From: Pseudomonas sp. B21-028
Lineage (GTDB): Bacteria > Pseudomonadota > Gammaproteobacteria > Pseudomonadales > Pseudomonadaceae
DNA length: 64,000 nt
Assembly: GCF_024749045.1 (NCBI RefSeq)
Contig: NZ_CP087184.1
Location: 1,054,001-1,118,000, forward strand
Direction of reading: 5' to 3'
In this document: piece after piece, positions 26,985-35,018 of the stretch
Layout: each line of letters starts with the position of its first letter
Position numbering within the stretch: the first letter of the stretch is position 1
Translations under genes and position numbers: made by a program
The notes under the pieces: model-generated
Told to the model about the DNA's origin: nothing
The model's input: the letters and a program-made list of their open reading frames with translations, nothing else
Database searches by the model: none

Positions 26985-27725
26985 TCATTGGGATTTCAGG
27001 ATATACGTCACAAGCAGTCCCACTCCGATGCTTAGGCTGAAACTTAGCAGTGTTCCCAGCAGCACATACTCACTTATGGATCGCACCTTGGCGTTCTGGA
27101 TTTCATTGAAGCGCAAAATGCTTTTTGCCGTCAGGAGAAAACCGACCGCTTCCCATTGTTCCAGTAATACAAACGTCAAAATCAGAAGCCGTTCCAGATA
27201 GCCGATCAATGTTCCGGCGTTGGCCAGGGAGCCGGTATTGTCGATCTCCTTGATCCATGGGCTGAGTATCGTGCTTATCATGGCGGAAGCGGGACGCAGC
27301 ATCGATATGTAGGCAAGACCGACTGCAAGTAATGGTGTGGTGATCAGCTTGGTCAAAGAAACCTGGAGACTCGCAGCGTTGTTTTCGGAAATCAGCCAGA
27401 CCGCAACCAAGCTGGTCACTAGGATGGCTTGTCCGGACAGCAATACCAGAGTCGGAGATTTGGATGCGCTCGGAGTAAGAATGAGGGTTAGAAATCGAGC
27501 GACTGCCATGAGTAACCCGGCCTTCCAGGCGAAGATGTCATTATCACGCAACAGAACCATCAATAATGAAAAAACGATGAAATAGACGCCTGCAATCAAC
27601 AGACTGATAATGACCTTCCGGCTAAAGTGGAAGGGCGGTTGCAAGATACTGTGACTGGATATCCAGAAGCCCAGCACCACGTGCGCCAATATCAAAATGA
27701 CGAGCAAGGCCGATGTCTCAACCAT
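26985..27725 (-). CDS. DUF3307-like multi-spanning membrane protein
   Basis: A 246-residue inner-membrane protein with about seven hydrophobic segments. The C-terminal half (GTLIGYLERLLILTFVLLEQ, GFLLTAKSILRFNE, EYVLLGTLLSF) resembles the DUF3307 family as I recall it, whose members often sit beside satD. Its ATG overlaps the satD stop by 8 bases, so the two are translationally coupled. Function unknown; it could be a transporter or an effector responding to the SatD protein. Confidence 0.75.
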   Translation of the reverse strand: MVETSALLVILILAHVVLGFWISSHSILQPPFHFSRKVIISLLIAGVYFIVFSLLMVLLRDNDIFAWKAGLLMAVARFLTLILTPSASKSPTLVLLSGQAILVTSLVAVWLISENNAASLQVSLTKLITTPLLAVGLAYISMLRPASAMISTILSPWIKEIDNTGSLANAGTLIGYLERLLILTFVLLEQWEAVGFLLTAKSILRFNEIQNAKVRSISEYVLLGTLLSFSLSIGVGLLVTYILKSQ

Positions 27726-28335
27726 GGGACAGCTCTCTGATCAGTCGGCTGGTGTAGGCCAGATATTTATCCAGCAAACGTGCCTGGGCACGCTGCAACG
27801 CTTTGTTAATGGTGATACGAGATTTTCCTAGCGCATCGGCAATGCTCTGTTGGTCGGTCGCTTCGATCAGATGAATAGCGTAGGTTTGAGCTTCGACAGC
27901 CGTCCATTGATCGAGTATGGCGGCTACGAACTCTGTCAGCAGCTCCGTACGTTCTTGGAACGCCTGATAGCCGCTGAATATTGCCAGGGTGTTTTTCTTC
28001 ATGCTGTCGAGTCCTTGGCCGGACAAGACGAAGGCTTCGCGGTAGGTCTGCGACTGCTGTGCAGAACCTATGCCTATCGCTATCCGTGCATCCCAGCGTT
28101 CTCTTTCAGGACTAGCTGCCACCAGGGCCGCTCGTAGAGCAATGGCGCAGTGAAGCGCCTGCTCGGGTCGGTTCAGCAAAATCTGAAAACCATCCCCGCG
28201 AAAGGTTTCCGCTTTTGCTTTGTAGCGTTTTTCCAGTTGCTTAAGCACCGCTTTCAAACCAGTGATATAGGCGAGCGTATTTTCTGCGCTTTGCGAGTGG
28301 ATCAAGTCGCCGGTCAATACTGCCTCTAATTTCAT
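27718..28335 (-). CDS. SatD-family protein with C-terminal helix-turn-helix
   Basis: A 205-residue cytoplasmic protein. The N-terminal 130 residues have a layout reminiscent of class III nucleotide cyclases or GGDEF domains: acidic LTGDLIHS (Asp10), FRGDGFQILL (Asp48) and ARIAIGIG (83-90). The C-terminus contains a sigma-region-4-like helix-turn-helix (QQSIADALGKSRITINKALQRAQ). The family takes its name from the Streptococcus sat operon; its biochemistry is not known to me. First gene of a two-gene operon with the DUF3307-like membrane protein. Two palindromes lie 31 bases upstream. Confidence 0.75.
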   Translation of the reverse strand: MKLEAVLTGDLIHSQSAENTLAYITGLKAVLKQLEKRYKAKAETFRGDGFQILLNRPEQALHCAIALRAALVAASPERERWDARIAIGIGSAQQSQTYREAFVLSGQGLDSMKKNTLAIFSGYQAFQERTELLTEFVAAILDQWTAVEAQTYAIHLIEATDQQSIADALGKSRITINKALQRAQARLLDKYLAYTSRLIRELSHG

Positions 28336-28365
28336 TACAAGAGCCCTATCATTTGATGTCTCACC

Positions 28366-28411
28366 GTAGCCTTTAAAGGCTACTTCTTCAATAGTAGCCT
28401 TTAAAGGCTAC
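28366..28411. promoter_or_regulatory. Pair of 18-base palindromes upstream of satD
   Basis: Two exact copies of the perfect palindrome GTAGCCTTTAAAGGCTAC (28366-28383 and 28394-28411), starts 28 bases apart, directly upstream of the satD-like gene. The second contains the stop codon of the LysR gene. Likely operator for a regulator, possibly the SatD protein itself. Confidence 0.8.
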
Positions 28412-29328
28412 TTTTTCGTTTCGTCAGTAGATCTCGCCCATTTCTCCAACGCAAACTCCACAAAACTGCGCAGCTTCGGCAACCGGTAGCGATCCTGGGC
28501 GTAGATCAGGTTCATTGGCCGATGGGGCAATTGATAATCCTGCAGCAGCGCCACCAGATGACCATCCTTCAGGTCCTGTTCCACCAGCGCATCGGGCAGC
28601 ATCACCACGCCCATGCCGGCCAGGGCGGCGCGGTGCAGGCCCGCCGAGCTGTTGATCAGCATCGGTCCGTTCACCGGCACTTTGATTTCTCCATCCGAGC
28701 CGTTGATGGGCCAGTGGTCCTGAGCGAAGCGCCACTCGTCGCCGGCGGAATAGGCGAACGACAGGCAGTCGTGCCGTTGCAGGTCGGCGGGTTGTTGCGG
28801 GGTGCCCCGGCGGGCCAGGTAGGCCTTGGACGCGCAGATCGTCAGGGTGTAATCCATCAAGGGACGGGCGATCAATTTCGGATCGGACAGACCGAGGCGG
28901 ATGGCGGCATCGAAGCCGTGGTCGAGCAGGTCCAGGCGCTGGTTGGTCAGTACCACGTCGAGTTTGACTTGCGGATGGCGCTGGCTGAATTCGGCCAGGG
29001 CCGGCGCAAGGCGTTCGGTGCCGAAGGTCAGCGGCGCGGTGATGCGCAGGGTACCGGCGGGTTCGCCTTGAGTCTGTTCGGCCAGGCGCTCGGAGTCGGC
29101 CACCAGCCCCAGGACTTCCAAGCAACGCTGATAATAGGTCGAGCCAAATTCCGTCAGACGCTGCCGACGGGTCGTGCGGTTGATCAGGCGCACCCCCAAG
29201 CGTTGTTCCAGTGCCCGAAGGTGATTGCCCACCATGGTGGTGGACATTTCGCATGCCTGGGCCGCCGTGGTCAGGCTCCCGGTTTCTACCACTTTGACGT
29301 AAACCGTCATTGCCTGGAACAGATCCAT
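28408..29328 (-). CDS. LysR-family transcriptional regulator
   Basis: A 306-residue regulator with an N-terminal winged helix (FQAMTVYVKVVETGSLTTAAQ...RLGVRLINRTTRRQRLTEFG) and a substrate-binding-like effector domain. It is divergent from an ArgD-like aminotransferase, its most likely target. The start is taken as MDLFQAM at 29328, with another ATG two codons earlier. The stop codon lies inside one of the 18-base palindromes. Confidence 0.9.
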   Translation of the reverse strand: MDLFQAMTVYVKVVETGSLTTAAQACEMSTTMVGNHLRALEQRLGVRLINRTTRRQRLTEFGSTYYQRCLEVLGLVADSERLAEQTQGEPAGTLRITAPLTFGTERLAPALAEFSQRHPQVKLDVVLTNQRLDLLDHGFDAAIRLGLSDPKLIARPLMDYTLTICASKAYLARRGTPQQPADLQRHDCLSFAYSAGDEWRFAQDHWPINGSDGEIKVPVNGPMLINSSAGLHRAALAGMGVVMLPDALVEQDLKDGHLVALLQDYQLPHRPMNLIYAQDRYRLPKLRSFVEFALEKWARSTDETKK

Positions 29329-29426
29329 TATCAAGCCTGGCTTCTAAATGATTGAAGTAAAGCAGCGTTTATCCAGCAGAGGTGGCTAACCATACTGGAA
29401 AAAACCACCCGATGGAGCTTGATGTC

Positions 29427-30599
29427 ATGACCGCCGCCTGCCTGATGACCACCTACCAACCCTTGGCCCTGAGTTTTACCCACGGGCTGGGGACACGCCT
29501 GTGGGACCAGGACGGTCGTGAATACCTCGATGCGGTGGCCGGTGTGGCGGTGACCAATGTCGGTCACTCCCATCCCCGGCTGGTAGCCGCCATCAGCGAG
29601 CAGGCCGGTCTGTTGCTCCACACGTCGAATCTGTACAGCATCGACTGGCAGCAACGGCTGGCGCAGAAGCTCACGCAACTGTCGGGGTTGGAGCGGGTGT
29701 TTTTCAATAATTCGGGTGCCGAGGCCAACGAGACCGCGTTGAAGTTGGCGCGTCTCTACGGCTGGCACAAAGGCATTGAGCAGCCCCTGGTGGTGGTCAT
29801 GGAAAACGCTTTTCATGGACGCACCCTGGGTACCCTGTCCGCCAGCGACGGCCCGGCGGTACGGCTGGGGTTCAACCGGTTGCCGGGGGATTTCATCAAG
29901 GTGCCGTTCGGCGATCTCGCCGCGCTGGAAGATATCCAGCAGGCCCACGGTGAACGCATCGCCGCGATACTGGTGGAACCGATCCAGGGTGAAAGCGGTG
30001 TGCAAATGGCACCGCCGGGCTACCTCAAGGCTTTGCGGCAACTGTGCTCCCGGCGTGCCTGGTTGTTGATGCTCGACGAGATCCAGACCGGCATTGGCCG
30101 CACCGGCCAATGGTTCGCGTTCCAGCACGAGGGCATCGTGCCGGATGTCATGACCCTGGCCAAAGGGTTGGGCAATGGCGTGCCCATCGGCGCGTGCCTG
30201 GCGCGGGGCAAGGCGGCCGAGCTGTTCACCCCCGGCAGTCATGGCAGCACCTTCGGTGGTAATCCGCTGGCTTGCCGGGTCGGTTGCACGGTATTGGACA
30301 TCATCGAAGAGCAGGATCTGGTGGGCAATGCCAAGCGCCAGGGTGGGCAACTGCTCGCCCGGCTGCGGGCGGAGCTGGCGGATAACCCGAACGTGCTGGC
30401 GATTCGTGGTCAGGGATTGATGATCGGCATCGAGCTCAAGCAACCGGTCCGCGACCTGGCGCTTTGCGCAGCCCGGGACCACGGCCTGTTGATCAATATC
30501 ACCCGGGGCAAGACCATCCGGTTGTTGCCACCGTTGACGATCGATGGCCGGGAAATCGAGATGATTGTCCGGGGGGTAAGCCGCAGCCTCGTCCAGTGA
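29427..30599 (+). CDS. Acetylornithine-type class III aminotransferase
   Basis: PLP-dependent aminotransferase of 390 residues, the usual ArgD length. Motifs: [45 protein letters not shown] and the PLP lysine in [14 protein letters not shown]. ArgD acts on N-acetylornithine in arginine synthesis, but Pseudomonas has several paralogues (aruC-type and others). With a divergent LysR regulator and no arg neighbours, this one may be catabolic. ATG 29427 chosen for length and GGAG upstream. Confidence 0.85.
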   Translation: MTAACLMTTYQPLALSFTHGLGTRLWDQDGREYLDAVAGVAVTNVGHSHPRLVAAISEQAGLLLHTSNLYSIDWQQRLAQKLTQLSGLERVFFNNSGAEANETALKLARLYGWHKGIEQPLVVVMENAFHGRTLGTLSASDGPAVRLGFNRLPGDFIKVPFGDLAALEDIQQAHGERIAAILVEPIQGESGVQMAPPGYLKALRQLCSRRAWLLMLDEIQTGIGRTGQWFAFQHEGIVPDVMTLAKGLGNGVPIGACLARGKAAELFTPGSHGSTFGGNPLACRVGCTVLDIIEEQDLVGNAKRQGGQLLARLRAELADNPNVLAIRGQGLMIGIELKQPVRDLALCAARDHGLLINITRGKTIRLLPPLTIDGREIEMIVRGVSRSLVQ

Positions 30600-30723
30600 T
30601 AAAAATCGACCCAGGCGAAGCGCAGCGTGACGGAATTTTTAACGTTTGCTGCGTTCCAACGCCAGCCAGAGTCGATTGCCCATGCCCTGGCACTTCAGAC
30701 TGAAAAACCAGGAGCTTGTCCCC

Positions 30724-31458
30724 ATGTTCACCTCGCGTCGCTTGATCGTTGTCGCTACCGCTGTGGCCCTGTTGTCCGGCTGCGCGTCGCCTAACCCGTA
30801 TGACAACCAGGGCCAGGCCTCCACGGATTCTTCAGGGATGAGCAAGACTGCCAAGTATGGCGGCCTCGGAGCCCTGGCCGGTGCACTGGCCGGTGCGGCC
30901 ATCGATCACAACAATCGTGGCAAGGGCGCATTGATCGGCGCCGCGGTCGTGGGGGCTTCCGCGGCAGGTTATGGCTACTACGCCGACCAGCAAGAAAAGA
31001 AACTGCGGGCCAGCATGGCCAACACCGGTGTTGAAGTGCAGCGCCAGGGCGACCAGATCAAGCTGATCATGCCGGGCAACATCACTTTCGCCACCGACTC
31101 GGCGAACATTGCCTCCAGCTTCTACCAGCCGCTGAACAACCTGGCCAACTCCCTCAAGGAGTTCAACCAGAACCAGATCGAAATCGTCGGTTACACCGAC
31201 AGCACCGGCAGCCGCCAGCACAACATGGACCTGTCCCAGCGCCGTGCCCAGAGCGTGGCGACCTACCTGACGTCCCAGGGCGTCAGCGGCGCCAACCTGA
31301 GCGCCCGAGGCGCCGGTCCGGATAATCCGGTGGCCAGCAACGCTGACGTCAACGGGCGGGCGCAGAACCGTCGTGTGGAAGTCAACCTCAAGGCCATTCC
31401 GGGCCAGCAGTACCAGGCACCGGCGCAGCAAGGGCAGACTTACCAGCAGTACCCATGA
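30724..31458 (+). CDS. OmpA-family outer-membrane lipoprotein (YiaD-like)
   Basis: A 244-residue lipoprotein: signal MFTSRRLIVVATAVALLSGC with lipobox LLSGC, a glycine-zipper segment (GGLGALAGALAGAAI, GALIGAAVVGASAAGYGYY) and a C-terminal OmpA domain (FATDSANI, IEIVGYTDSTGS, LSQRRAQSVATYL, GRAQNRRVEV) that binds peptidoglycan. The tail is Gln/Tyr-rich. AGGAG precedes the ATG. A strong terminator follows. Confidence 0.92.
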   Translation: MFTSRRLIVVATAVALLSGCASPNPYDNQGQASTDSSGMSKTAKYGGLGALAGALAGAAIDHNNRGKGALIGAAVVGASAAGYGYYADQQEKKLRASMANTGVEVQRQGDQIKLIMPGNITFATDSANIASSFYQPLNNLANSLKEFNQNQIEIVGYTDSTGSRQHNMDLSQRRAQSVATYLTSQGVSGANLSARGAGPDNPVASNADVNGRAQNRRVEVNLKAIPGQQYQAPAQQGQTYQQYP

Positions 31459-31474
31459 TTGCCTGACGGCACAT

Positions 31475-31510
31475 GAAAACGGGGCCCATGGAAACATGGG
31501 CCCCGTTTTC
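31475..31510 (+). terminator. Rho-independent terminator
   Basis: Perfect 16-base stem GAAAACGGGGCCCATG / CATGGGCCCCGTTTTC with a GAAA tetraloop, 16 bases after the lipoprotein gene. Confidence 0.92.
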
Positions 31511-31547
31511 TTTGGGGGTTATCAGTTCTTTGGCCTGGCACTGCACC

Positions 31548-31579
31548 TTGTGGCGAGGGGGTAAATCCCCTCGCCACAA
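31548..31579. repeat. Short copy of the TTGTGGCGAGGGG palindrome family
   Basis: TTGTGGCGAGGGG and its reverse complement CCCCTCGCCACAA separated by 6 bases. The same outer sequence bounds the long repeats at 14545-14706 and 46799-46920. Confidence 0.85.
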
Positions 31580-31621
31580 ATTATCTTCTCATCACAGAGA
31601 TGGTCACTTGAGTGATGGGGC

Positions 31622-32491
31622 TCAGTTGGCCTCTTTCACCGCACTCAGAAACGCACACGTACGTTCCTGCTGCGGGTGCTCGAAGATCTGCGCCGGCGTG
31701 CCCTGTTCGTGGATCTGACCCTTGTAGAAGAAGCACACCCGGTCGGCGAATTCCCGGGCGAAGCCCATCTGGTGGGTCACCATCAGCATCGTCAGGTTGT
31801 GCTCGGCTCCCAGCCTGCGGATCACATTGAGCACCTCGCCGCACAGTTCCGGGTCGAGGGCCGAGGTCACTTCGTCGAACAGCATCACCTTCGGCCGCAT
31901 CGCCAGGGCCCGGGCAATGGCCACGCGTTGTTGCTGGCCGCCGGAGAGCTGCGAAGGATAGTGCTCGAGCTTGCTGCCCAACCCCACCATGTCCAACAGA
32001 TCGGCGGCACGCTCCCGGGCTTCCTTCGGGTTCATGCCCAATACCTGCACCGGCGCCTCGATCACGTTCTGCAATGCGGTCATGTGGGGGAACAGGTTGA
32101 AGCTCTGGAACACCATGCCGATCTTGCCCCGCACCCGGCGGATATGCCGGTCGTTGGCCGGCACCAGCACGCCGTTGCGGTTGGGCATGTGGGTCAGTGA
32201 ATCGTCTTCGATGAAGATCTGCCCATGGTTGATCCCTTCCAGCGTCATCAATACCCGCAGCAAAGTGGATTTGCCCGAGCCGCTGGGCCCGATGATCGCG
32301 ACCTTTTCACCGGGCGCGACGTCGAGGTTCAGATGATCCAACACAGTAAAACTGCCGTAGCTTTTGCTCACGTCCTGGAAACTCACGATCGGCCGGGACG
32401 GTATCGGATCCTGCATGGCCGGGGCCTCCTGCTGCGATGCCAGCGTACTGCGCCGGGACAAGTCGATGGACGAAGACAGAGGTAAAGTCAT
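31622..32491 (-). CDS. ehuA: Ectoine/hydroxyectoine ABC transporter, ATP-binding protein
   Basis: ATPase of the polar-amino-acid ABC importer type (289 residues): Walker A GPSGSGKST, signature LSGGQQQRVAIARAL, Walker B VMLFDEVTSALDPE, H-loop VTHQM. Assigned to ectoine uptake because it is the last gene of ehuBCDA and the doe/eut catabolic genes are adjacent. Its ATG overlaps the ehuD stop (TAATG); an internal ATG at codon 26 (MQDPIPS) is an alternative start. Confidence 0.9.
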   Translation of the reverse strand: MTLPLSSSIDLSRRSTLASQQEAPAMQDPIPSRPIVSFQDVSKSYGSFTVLDHLNLDVAPGEKVAIIGPSGSGKSTLLRVLMTLEGINHGQIFIEDDSLTHMPNRNGVLVPANDRHIRRVRGKIGMVFQSFNLFPHMTALQNVIEAPVQVLGMNPKEARERAADLLDMVGLGSKLEHYPSQLSGGQQQRVAIARALAMRPKVMLFDEVTSALDPELCGEVLNVIRRLGAEHNLTMLMVTHQMGFAREFADRVCFFYKGQIHEQGTPAQIFEHPQQERTCAFLSAVKEAN

Positions 32492-33147
32492 TAGCGTAGC
32501 TCCATGCGCGTTTCAAGGCGCCGTACCAGCCAGGCCAGGGCGAGGCTCAGGGCGAGGAAGAACAGGCCGACCATGGTGATCGGTTCCAGGTAGCGGAAAT
32601 TCTCGGAGCCGATGTTCTTGGCCTGCTGCATGATTTCCACCACGGTGATTGCCGACAGCACGGGCGTGTCCTTGAGCATCGCCACCAGGTAGTTGCCCAG
32701 CGGCGGCACGATTGGTCGCAAGGCCTGGGGCAGGATGATGTTGCGGTAGGCGTCGTAGGGCGCAATGTTCAACGCCGTCACCGCTTCCCACTGCGCCCGT
32801 GGCACCGCGTCGAGGCCACTGCGATACACCTCGGCGATGTAGCAGGCGTAGTGCAGGCCGATGCCGAGGATGCCGACTTGCATGGCCGTCAGGCTCAAGC
32901 CGTAGTTGGGCAAGACGTAGTAGAGGAAATACACCTGGATCAGCAACGGCGTGCTGCGGATGAACTCGATGACCAATGCGGTCGGCCAGGACAGCCAGAG
33001 TTTCTGGCTGCGACGACCAATCGCCAGGAACAGCCCCAGCACGATCGCAATCACAAAGCCGATCAGGGTGATGCCCACGGTGTTGAGGGAGGCGCGCAGC
33101 AGGTCCGGCAGGATCTGCGCGGCGTAAGACCAGTCGAACAACGTCAT
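32491..33147 (-). CDS. ehuD: Ectoine/hydroxyectoine ABC transporter, permease EhuD
   Basis: A 218-residue permease with five membrane helices and the HisM-type loop EAVTALNIAPYDAYRNIILPQALR that contacts the ATPase. Pairs with EhuC. Starts at ATG 33147, overlapping the ehuC stop by four bases (ATGA). Confidence 0.9.
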   Translation of the reverse strand: MTLFDWSYAAQILPDLLRASLNTVGITLIGFVIAIVLGLFLAIGRRSQKLWLSWPTALVIEFIRSTPLLIQVYFLYYVLPNYGLSLTAMQVGILGIGLHYACYIAEVYRSGLDAVPRAQWEAVTALNIAPYDAYRNIILPQALRPIVPPLGNYLVAMLKDTPVLSAITVVEIMQQAKNIGSENFRYLEPITMVGLFFLALSLALAWLVRRLETRMELR

Positions 33148-33803
33148 GACAGACCTCCGCGCATCCGGCCCCGGCTCAACCGACGCTCGACGTTGCGCAT
33201 GCCGAAGTTGATGGCCTGGGCCAGGACGAAATACAGCACCAGCGCCAGGCTGAAAATTTCCAGGGTCTGGAAGGTTGCCTGATCCAACTGACGGGCCCGG
33301 AAACTCAAGTCCGACAAGGTGATCAGCGACACCAGCGAGGTATTCTTCAACAACTCGATCAGCAGGTTGGTGCCCGGTGGAATGGCGGCCAGCAAGGCCT
33401 GAGGCAGGATGATCCGCTGGAAGCGCTTGAAGCCGCTGAAGTTCAGCGCCGTGCAGGCCTCGTATTGGCCCTTGGCAACCGAGCTGATGGCGCCGCGCAT
33501 GACCTCGGCCCCGTAGGCACCGATGTGCAGACCCAGGCCGACGATCGCCACGGCGTAGGGGCTCAGCTCGATGTTGAACGGTGGCAGCGGCAACACGAAG
33601 AACAGCCAGAACAACTGCACCAGCAGCGAGGTGCCCCGGAATATTTCGATATAGCTGATGGAAAACCAGCGCAGCGCCCGCCATGGCGACAGCCGCCCCA
33701 GGGCCGCGAGGACCGCCGCGACAATGGCCAGCAGCGAGCCGAAGAACGTCACCTGCAGCGTGACCCAGGCCCCTTGTATCAATAACGGAAGTAGTTCGCC
33801 CAT
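33144..33803 (-). CDS. ehuC: Ectoine/hydroxyectoine ABC transporter, permease EhuC
   Basis: A 219-residue permease with five membrane helices and coupling loop EACTALNFSGFKRFQRIILPQAL. Together with EhuD it forms the membrane channel of the ectoine importer. Coupled to ehuD by a 4-base overlap and 77 bases downstream of ehuB. Confidence 0.9.
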   Translation of the reverse strand: MGELLPLLIQGAWVTLQVTFFGSLLAIVAAVLAALGRLSPWRALRWFSISYIEIFRGTSLLVQLFWLFFVLPLPPFNIELSPYAVAIVGLGLHIGAYGAEVMRGAISSVAKGQYEACTALNFSGFKRFQRIILPQALLAAIPPGTNLLIELLKNTSLVSLITLSDLSFRARQLDQATFQTLEIFSLALVLYFVLAQAINFGMRNVERRLSRGRMRGGLS

Positions 33804-33880
33804 GGTTCAACCCGATATCCGATGAAGCAGGGAACAGGCATCACGCCGTATGCGTCATGCCTGTTTCGAAGCGCCGGTTT

Positions 33881-34735
33881 CTACTGGGCGCAGAGTTCGG
33901 CGGCGGTTTTGCTGGTCACGTTGGACTTGTCGAAACCGAACGGCGCGACGGCCTTGAGGTGTTCCTCGGAGCCCAGCCACTTTTTCAACTCGGCATTGAC
34001 CGCGTCGCGCAGGTCCTTATCTTCGGGACGGAAGGCGAGGGCGCCGTAGCCGATGTGGGACGGATCGTCCTTGAATTCGGACATGGCCTCGACCTTGTCG
34101 CCACCCTTGGCCGCCAGGCCTTTCATGGTCAACTGGGTGCCGACGGCCGCATCGGCGCGACCGGCGCGCACCGCCTGCAACTGAGCGGTGGTGTCGGGCA
34201 CCTGGAGGATCTGCTCGTCCTTGACTCCGGAGTCGCGGGCGTAGGCCAGGTTCACCGTACCGGCCATGATCGCCAGCTTCACATCCGGCTGCTTGGCGAT
34301 GTCTTCATAGCTGTGGAGTTTTTTCGGGTTGCCCTTGGCGACGAGCAAGGCGTCGGGCAATTGGTATTGCGGATCGGTGAACAGTACCTGCTTGCAGCGC
34401 GCCGGGGTGATGTACATGCCGGCGGCGATCACGTCGAAGCGACCGGCGCGCAGGCCGGGGATCAGCGAGCCCCATTCGGTGAGCACGCCGTTGACCTGCT
34501 TGATGCCCATCTTGGCGAAGATGATCTTGGCGATTTCCGGCGATTCACCGGTCACGGTACCGTCGGTTTCGGTGAAGGCGAACGGGGTTTCGTTGGCGTA
34601 GCCGATCCGGATACTGTCGTTGCTTTTGACCGTCTCCAGGGTACTCGCCTGGACGCTGCCGGCCAGGCCGAGTACGGCGCAGGTCAACAAGAACCGACGC
34701 AAGGGCGCGCAGGTGCCGGGAAGAAAATTGCTCAT
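33881..34735 (-). CDS. ehuB: Ectoine/hydroxyectoine-binding periplasmic protein
   Basis: Solute receptor of the importer, 284 residues, with a Sec signal (RRFLLTCAVLGLAGSVQA) and the family-3 binding-protein fold (IRIGYANETPFAFTETDGTVTGESPEIA, GRFDVIAAGMYITPARCKQVLFT, GRADAAVGTQLT). These segments match ectoine receptors as I remember them; the neighbouring catabolic genes make the assignment firm. Divergent from enuR, with an operator-like palindrome in the gap. Confidence 0.92.
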   Translation of the reverse strand: MSNFLPGTCAPLRRFLLTCAVLGLAGSVQASTLETVKSNDSIRIGYANETPFAFTETDGTVTGESPEIAKIIFAKMGIKQVNGVLTEWGSLIPGLRAGRFDVIAAGMYITPARCKQVLFTDPQYQLPDALLVAKGNPKKLHSYEDIAKQPDVKLAIMAGTVNLAYARDSGVKDEQILQVPDTTAQLQAVRAGRADAAVGTQLTMKGLAAKGGDKVEAMSEFKDDPSHIGYGALAFRPEDKDLRDAVNAELKKWLGSEEHLKAVAPFGFDKSNVTSKTAAELCAQ

Positions 34736-34941
34736 CGATGAAATCTCCTGTTTCTTGTGGATCCGTCAGCCGACGGTTCTGTGGTAGGAGGCAGTGTTAC
34801 AAGAGCAAAGCGTACAGCGGCTGATCCGGGCCGGACCTTGGAAATGCGCCGGTACAGGTCGATCCGGCTTGTTGTCAGGGTAGCAACTTGCCTGGACGAC
34901 GACCTTGGACCGGAGCATACAAAAGCCTCGGCAATGATTGC

Positions 34942-34957
34942 ATTGCACTAGGACAAT
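34942..34957. promoter_or_regulatory. Candidate EnuR operator in the ehuB-enuR gap
   Basis: ATTGCACTAGGACAAT fits the palindrome ATTG-N2-CTAG-N2-CAAT. It sits 62 bases before the enuR start. A near-identical site precedes eutB. Confidence 0.6.
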
Positions 34958-35018
34958 TGCTTTGCCGCGATTCCCGCGGGATGCTGTGCGCACCAGAATA
35001 CACGCGGGTTGCAGCGTC

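Noticed and set aside
29331..30482. Long open frame on the minus strand opposite the ArgD-like gene
   Set aside because: It is the antisense shadow of a well-supported gene; similar long shadows occur opposite cyoB, doeA, doeC and doeD because of high third-position GC.
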